A stretch of 64,000 bases of DNA, from positions 1-64,000 of the forward strand of contig NZ_JAVLVT010000004.1 in the NCBI RefSeq assembly GCF_031628175.1, read 5' to 3'. Position 1 is the stretch's first letter; every line of letters starts with the position of its first letter. Origin of the DNA: Lipingzhangella_A rawalii (GTDB taxonomy: Bacteria; Actinomycetota; Actinomycetes; Streptosporangiales; Streptosporangiaceae). The notes under the pieces are model-generated. The model ran no database searches. It saw only the letters and a program-made list of their open reading frames with translations, and had not been told where the DNA came from. Below, piece after piece: positions 60,293 through 64,000 of the stretch. A program made the translations under genes and the position numbers.

Positions 60293-61875
60293 CGCGCCGT
60301 CCCCGACCAGAGTGCCAGGGCGAAGCCAACCTCCTCGGCCGTCGGGTGTGGACGCCGTGCCAGATCCGCGACCGTCCAGGCCACCCGGGTGATCCGATCC
60401 ACCCCGCGGGCACTGATCGTTCCCCGTTCCAGGGCTCGGCTGAGCACGCCCGTAGCCTGCCCGGGCAGCGGAAAGCGCCGCCGCAGCTCCGATCCGGGCA
60501 CGGCCGCGTTCACGCACCAGGGCGTGTCCCGTAGGCGTTCGGCTGCCCGCTCCCGCGCCTGAGCCACCCGGTCGGCGACCGTGGCCGAGGACTCTGCCGC
60601 GGCCGGTGATCCCAGGAGCTCCGCACGCGTGGCCGGAACCACCTCGATCTTCATATCCACGCGGTCCAGCAGCGGTCCGGACAGGCGAGCCAGATAGCGG
60701 CGCCGGACTGTGGCCGGACAGGTGCACAGGTGTCCGGGCTGGGAGCAGGGGCAGGGATTGGCCGCCAGGACCAACTGGAACCGGGCGGGAAACCGGGCCG
60801 TGGCAGCGGCACGGGACACCACGATCTCACCGGTTTCCAACGGCTGGCGCAGTGCGTCCAAGATCCCGCTGTCGAATTCGGGGGCTTCGTCCATGAGGAG
60901 AACGCCACGATGCGCGAGGGACGCGGCCCCCGGTTGGAGCACGGTCGTGCCACCCCCCACCACGGCGGCCCGGGTGGCGCTGTGATGCGGGGCGCGAAAC
61001 GGTGGCTCGGTCACCAGGGGCCGCTCCGGAGCCAGCGCCCCCGCCACCGAATGAATGGCGCTGACCTCGAGCGACTCCGCCGTGGTCAGTGACGGCAGGA
61101 TGGTCGGCAACCGTTCCGCCAACAGGCTCTTACCGGCCCCGGGAGAGCCGAGCAGAAAAACGTTGTGCCCACCCGCAGCAGCGATCTCCATCGCGTTCCG
61201 AGCCAGCTCCTGGCCCAGCACGTCGGCCAGGTCCACCCGGGTCGCCGCGGACGCGGAGGCGGACGGTGCCGGTGGGGCCGGGGCGCAGCCCGCGCGCCCT
61301 TCCGCACCACAACCGATACTGTCCGTGGTGCCCGTGCTCGCGGTGTCCTCCCGAATCTCACCACGCAGCCGTGCGATCAGGTCCGCGAGAGTGGAAACCG
61401 CGACCACACGCATACCCGGCACCTGTTGGGCCTCCGTGGCGTTCCCCCGGGCCACCACCACCGTGGCGACTCCCGCCGCACGGCAGGCCAACACCGCGGG
61501 CAGGACACCCGGAACCGCACGTGCGCTCCCGTCCAGCCCCAGCTCCGCGATCAGGACCGCCCCACGGATATCGTCCAGCGGAACCTGACCGTTGGCGGCC
61601 AGCACGGCGGTGGCGATCCCCAGGTCGAATCCGCTGCCGCGCTTGGGCAGGCTCGCCGGGGAGAGGCTCACCGTGATGTGCCCGTCCGGGAAGTACTCCC
61701 CACTGTTGATGATCGCGGCGCGAATCCGGTCCCGAGCCTCCCGCAGTGCCGGGTCCGGCAACCCGACCAGGTTCAGGCTGCCACGCCCCCCGCGCACGTG
61801 GGCCTCGACCTCGACCCGGTGGCCCTCGACCCCCAACAGGGCCACCGCTCCGGTTCGTGCGATACCCACAGTCAC
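60289..61875 (-). CDS. ComM/YifB-family Mg-chelatase-like ATPase
   Basis: 528-aa AAA+ protein related to ComM, the helicase that promotes branch migration in natural transformation. N-terminal Lon-like domain (about 1-165) with NLVGLPDPALREARDRIRAAI and SPASLPKRGSGFDLGIA; Walker A GSPGAGKSLLAERLP near 225-240; Walker B LLMDEAPEF; C-terminal Mg-chelatase domain with NPCPC. The 40-residue insert between domains is Ala/Ser-rich. GTG at 61875 overlaps the yraN stop. The frame extends to 62157, rejected because it covers yraN. Confidence 0.95.
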   Translation of the reverse strand: MTVGIARTGAVALLGVEGHRVEVEAHVRGGRGSLNLVGLPDPALREARDRIRAAIINSGEYFPDGHITVSLSPASLPKRGSGFDLGIATAVLAANGQVPLDDIRGAVLIAELGLDGSARAVPGVLPAVLACRAAGVATVVVARGNATEAQQVPGMRVVAVSTLADLIARLRGEIREDTASTGTTDSIGCGAEGRAGCAPAPPAPSASASAATRVDLADVLGQELARNAMEIAAAGGHNVFLLGSPGAGKSLLAERLPTILPSLTTAESLEVSAIHSVAGALAPERPLVTEPPFRAPHHSATRAAVVGGGTTVLQPGAASLAHRGVLLMDEAPEFDSGILDALRQPLETGEIVVSRAAATARFPARFQLVLAANPCPCSQPGHLCTCPATVRRRYLARLSGPLLDRVDMKIEVVPATRAELLGSPAAAESSATVADRVAQARERAAERLRDTPWCVNAAVPGSELRRRFPLPGQATGVLSRALERGTISARGVDRITRVAWTVADLARRPHPTAEEVGFALALWSGTAR

Positions 61876-62243
61876 CCCACGGCCCGGTGGTGCCGCAGCC
61901 ACCACCGCCCGTCCGGCTGCACGACCACGGCCAACACGTCCACACGCAGCCGCGCGAACGGACGTCCCTGCATCTCCATCCAGCGGCCCGCGGCCGCACG
62001 GATCCGCTGAAGTTTCGCCGCGTCCACGGCGGTTTCCGGATTCCCGAACCGGACGCCGGTGCGGGTCTTGACCTCGACCGCGACGAGGACGGCACCCCAT
62101 CGGGCCAGTAGGTCCAATTCGCCCCACGCACAGGACCAGTTCCGTTCCAGTAGCCACATCCCCTGGCGACGCAGGTACCGGGCCGCGAGCTCCTCACCGC
62201 AACGACCAAGCGTTGCGGGATCGGACGGAACGATGCGGTGCAC
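61872..62243 (-). CDS. YraN/UPF0102 family endonuclease-like protein
   Basis: 123 aa, restriction-endonuclease-like fold. Motif GELDLLARWGAVLVAVEVKTRTG has the Glu/Asp and ExK residues of that fold; N-terminal GRCGEELAARYLRRQGMWLLERN is typical. The precise function is unknown; the gene is usually next to comM. ATG at 62243. It precedes comM with a 4-bp overlap. Confidence 0.94.
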   Translation of the reverse strand: MHRIVPSDPATLGRCGEELAARYLRRQGMWLLERNWSCAWGELDLLARWGAVLVAVEVKTRTGVRFGNPETAVDAAKLQRIRAAAGRWMEMQGRPFARLRVDVLAVVVQPDGRWWLRHHRAVG

Positions 62244-62481
62244 CCCGCCTCACCTCCGACGTCGAAACGAGCGACACAACCGACACAGTCAAAGCTGCGT
62301 GGGGTGCGGGGCTCGCAACAACCCGGATCCCGGAGGCTGTGGACGGTTGGGAGCACACATGTGCGCGTGCCTGCGCGACGAGGGGCGCATCCTCCGACGC
62401 GGGCGGCACGGCCGGCCGCGCGTGGAGGCGAGGTCCAGTACGCGGACCACTGGAGGCCGGCGCGGGGAACGCCTGGTGGGG
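62244..62481. other. 238-bp interval, no gene
   Basis: The plus-strand frame here has no ribosome site or family match. No strong hairpin was found. Confidence 0.3.
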
Positions 62482-62808
62482 CTAGTCCTGTGGCCCCTCC
62501 GGCGCGGGGACTTCAAGGTCGCTCTTGGTGACCTCTTCGACATTGACGTCCTTGAAGGTCACAACACGCACGTTCTTCACGAAGCGCGCGGGACGGTACA
62601 TGTCCCACACCCAGGCATCGGCCATGGTGACCTCGAAGTACATCTCGCCCGAGTCGGTCGTACAGGGCTTCATGTCCACATGGTTGGTGAGGTAGAAGCG
62701 ACGTTCGGTCTCCACCACATAGCTGAACAGGCCGACAACGTCCCGGTACTCCCGATAGAGCTGGAGCTCCATCTCGGCCTCGTACTTCTCCAGGTCCTCA
62801 GAACTCAT
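62482..62808 (-). CDS. DUF2469 family protein
   Basis: 108-aa actinobacterial protein: MSSEDLEKYEAEMELQLY is its hallmark N terminus, then REYRDVVGLFSYVVETERRFYLTN, and the C-terminal Val/Lys-rich FKDVNVEEV. The family is conserved and of unknown function, normally beside rnhB and yraN. ATG at 62808 matches the family start; the upstream frame to 62904 is discarded. Context places it between lepB and yraN. Confidence 0.96.
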   Translation of the reverse strand: MSSEDLEKYEAEMELQLYREYRDVVGLFSYVVETERRFYLTNHVDMKPCTTDSGEMYFEVTMADAWVWDMYRPARFVKNVRVVTFKDVNVEEVTKSDLEVPAPEGPQD

Positions 62809-62992
62809 ATCGCCGCTCGCTTTCGTCCCACTCCAGCCAGGGCACCTCGGCTCCGCCGTAGCCGCCGAGGAAGGACCCTTCCCTCGTAGCTCATCACCCA
62901 TCATGCGCTACGTGTCAACCAACAACAATGCGCAGCCTCAACTCCAGCCGCGCGGGCACACGACCCCTCCTCGAAACATGGCCGAATCCCGG

Positions 62993-63847
62993 CTACTCGA
63001 TGGAATCCGGGATCGGATGCGTGGTGATCCGGTCCAGGGGCCACACCGTCACGAAGGCCCGGCCCACCACCGACTCCTCCGAGATCGTCCCACCCCCCGG
63101 GTCACTCTGGTGCGTGCGCGAGTCATAGGACACCGCGCGGTGGTCGCCCATCACCCACAGTCGACCCTCGTCGATCGTGACCGGTCCGAACTCCTGATGC
63201 GTTTCCAGACTGTCCGGATACAGGTAGGGCTCATCCAGGGGCTCATCGTTGATGACCAGCCGACCCTGCTCGTCACAGCACTCGACCGTGTCCCCGGGCA
63301 GTCCGATCACTCGCTTGATGTAGTCCTTGCCGCTGGGGGCCAGCCCCAACGACTGGCTCAGCCAGCCGAAGAATCCCTGCACCGGGTTGGACGCCTCGGG
63401 CTGCTCGACCACGGTGTCTTCGTCCCAGGAGTCGCTGCCGTTGAACACGACCAGCTCTCCGCGGTCAATGTCGCGAACCTGGTAGACCAGCTTGTTCACG
63501 AGCACCCGATCATCCACTTGGAGAGTGTCCTCCATGGACTGGGACGGGATATAGAACGGCTGGACCACCCAGGTCTTGATGACGAACGCCAGGACCAGCG
63601 CGATTGCAACCAGGACCGGAAGTTCCTTCCAGAAGGAACCGGACTTCTCTGCGCGCTTCTTGTTCCCACTCGCACCCATAGCGCTGCCCGGAGCCTCCCC
63701 TGCACTCGCCGCCCCCGTGTCCTCCTCCTCGGAAGCGCAGGCGGCTCCCCCGCGCGCCTGCGCGGAGGAGCCGAAACTCTCGTTGCCGTGGGTTTCGTCT
63801 GCCTCGGTGTCCGCGGCGGCACGCGAGTCCTGTTCCTCATTGCTCAT
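62993..63847 (-). CDS. lepB: Signal peptidase I
   Basis: 284-aa membrane serine protease that removes signal peptides. A 70-residue, highly acidic Gly/Ala/Glu-rich cytoplasmic tail is followed by one helix (about 75-95). Catalytic Ser lies in YIPSQSMEDTLQ, and the Lys in DYIKRVIGLPGD; the C-terminal GDHRAVSYDSRTH completes the family signature. ATG at 63847 is favoured over an in-frame TTG two codons upstream. It is 120 bp from rplS. There is no rnhB downstream, unlike many relatives. Confidence 0.96.
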   Translation of the reverse strand: MSNEEQDSRAAADTEADETHGNESFGSSAQARGGAACASEEEDTGAASAGEAPGSAMGASGNKKRAEKSGSFWKELPVLVAIALVLAFVIKTWVVQPFYIPSQSMEDTLQVDDRVLVNKLVYQVRDIDRGELVVFNGSDSWDEDTVVEQPEASNPVQGFFGWLSQSLGLAPSGKDYIKRVIGLPGDTVECCDEQGRLVINDEPLDEPYLYPDSLETHQEFGPVTIDEGRLWVMGDHRAVSYDSRTHQSDPGGGTISEESVVGRAFVTVWPLDRITTHPIPDSIE

Positions 63848-63967
63848 CGGCAACGAAGCCTAGCCGAGACAGGCGGGTTTTGCTGGGAGGTTACGCCGCA
63901 CGGCCCGCCACCAGCCCGAAAACGGCCCCGGGCGCCGCGCAGCGGTCCCCGCCACGGCTCTGCCGAT

Positions 63968-64000
63968 CTAGCGGCGCTCGGGAATCCGAGCCGCCTTACC
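63968..64000 (-). CDS. rplS: 50S ribosomal protein L19, C-terminal end (partial)
   Basis: The last ten codons read GKAARIPERR then TAG, which matches the C terminus of L19 (G-K-A-A-R-I-x-E-R-R) at the window edge. The position before lepB is the standard actinobacterial order. Only these residues are visible, so the call rests on the short match and context. Confidence 0.75.
   Translation of the reverse strand, partial: GKAARIPERR

Noticed and set aside
1..64000. CRISPR array, prophage, biosynthetic gene cluster or tRNA genes
   Set aside because: No regularly spaced direct repeats with spacers, no phage structural or integrase genes beyond housekeeping xerC, no assembly-line enzymes and no cloverleaf sequences were found.

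Overview
The window is high-GC DNA from an actinobacterium. Evidence is the uniformly GC-rich third codon positions, frequent GTG and TTG starts behind GGAGG-like ribosome sites, Hanks-type kinases, a PucR regulator, an actinobacterial DUF2469 protein and the order rplS-lepB-DUF2469-yraN-comM-dprA-xerC-M23-rpsB-tsf-pyrH-frr-cdsA-rlmN. Exported proteins are strongly acidic (very rich in Asp and Glu), which suggests a salt-adapted member of a Nocardiopsis-like group. That placement is inference. No phage, CRISPR array, tRNA, rRNA or transposase gene was seen.

Layout. 1-6 kb holds single genes: a macrodomain ADP-ribosyl hydrolase, a MazG-like pyrophosphohydrolase, a Ser/Thr kinase, a SWIM zinc protein, an internally duplicated membrane protein and a glutathionyl-hydroquinone-reductase-like enzyme. 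6-13.5 kb is a transport module: an OmpR-type regulator and histidine kinase, a TAXI solute receptor, then a divergent operon with a second TAXI lipoprotein, DUF1850 and a fused TRAP permease. 13.7-24.3 kb carries HrpA, a phosphotriesterase-fold protein that has lost its metal ligands, Hsp20, an iron-box-controlled siderophore receptor, an NlpC/P60 hydrolase with a structured leader, and an acyltransferase. 24.8-30.7 kb is a five-gene peptide (Opp/Dpp) ABC operon. 31-35 kb has a conserved actinobacterial gene, a transmembrane Ser/Thr kinase and a stand-alone copy of its extracellular domain. 35.3-39.7 kb is a cobalamin-riboswitch ABC uptake operon followed by a nitrilase-family amidase. 41-46 kb is a PucR-controlled semialdehyde dehydrogenase/class III aminotransferase module, probably for beta-alanine or pyrimidine catabolism. 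46-49.7 kb has a sarcosine-oxidase-like flavoenzyme with a VTT membrane protein, and a GAP-family membrane protein divergent from a TetR regulator with a striking triple operator. 49.7-64 kb is the conserved housekeeping segment for translation, lipid synthesis, protein export and DNA uptake, ending in the last codons of rplS.

The most unusual non-coding signal is a dispersed, hairpin-rich intergenic repeat family at 8.2, 24.5 and 32.3-32.8 kb, with a related small inverted-repeat element at 57.5 kb. Its edges coincide with TAG stop codons lying in CTAG. Two 170-bp copies in opposite orientation are about 95 percent identical and bracket 24 kb.
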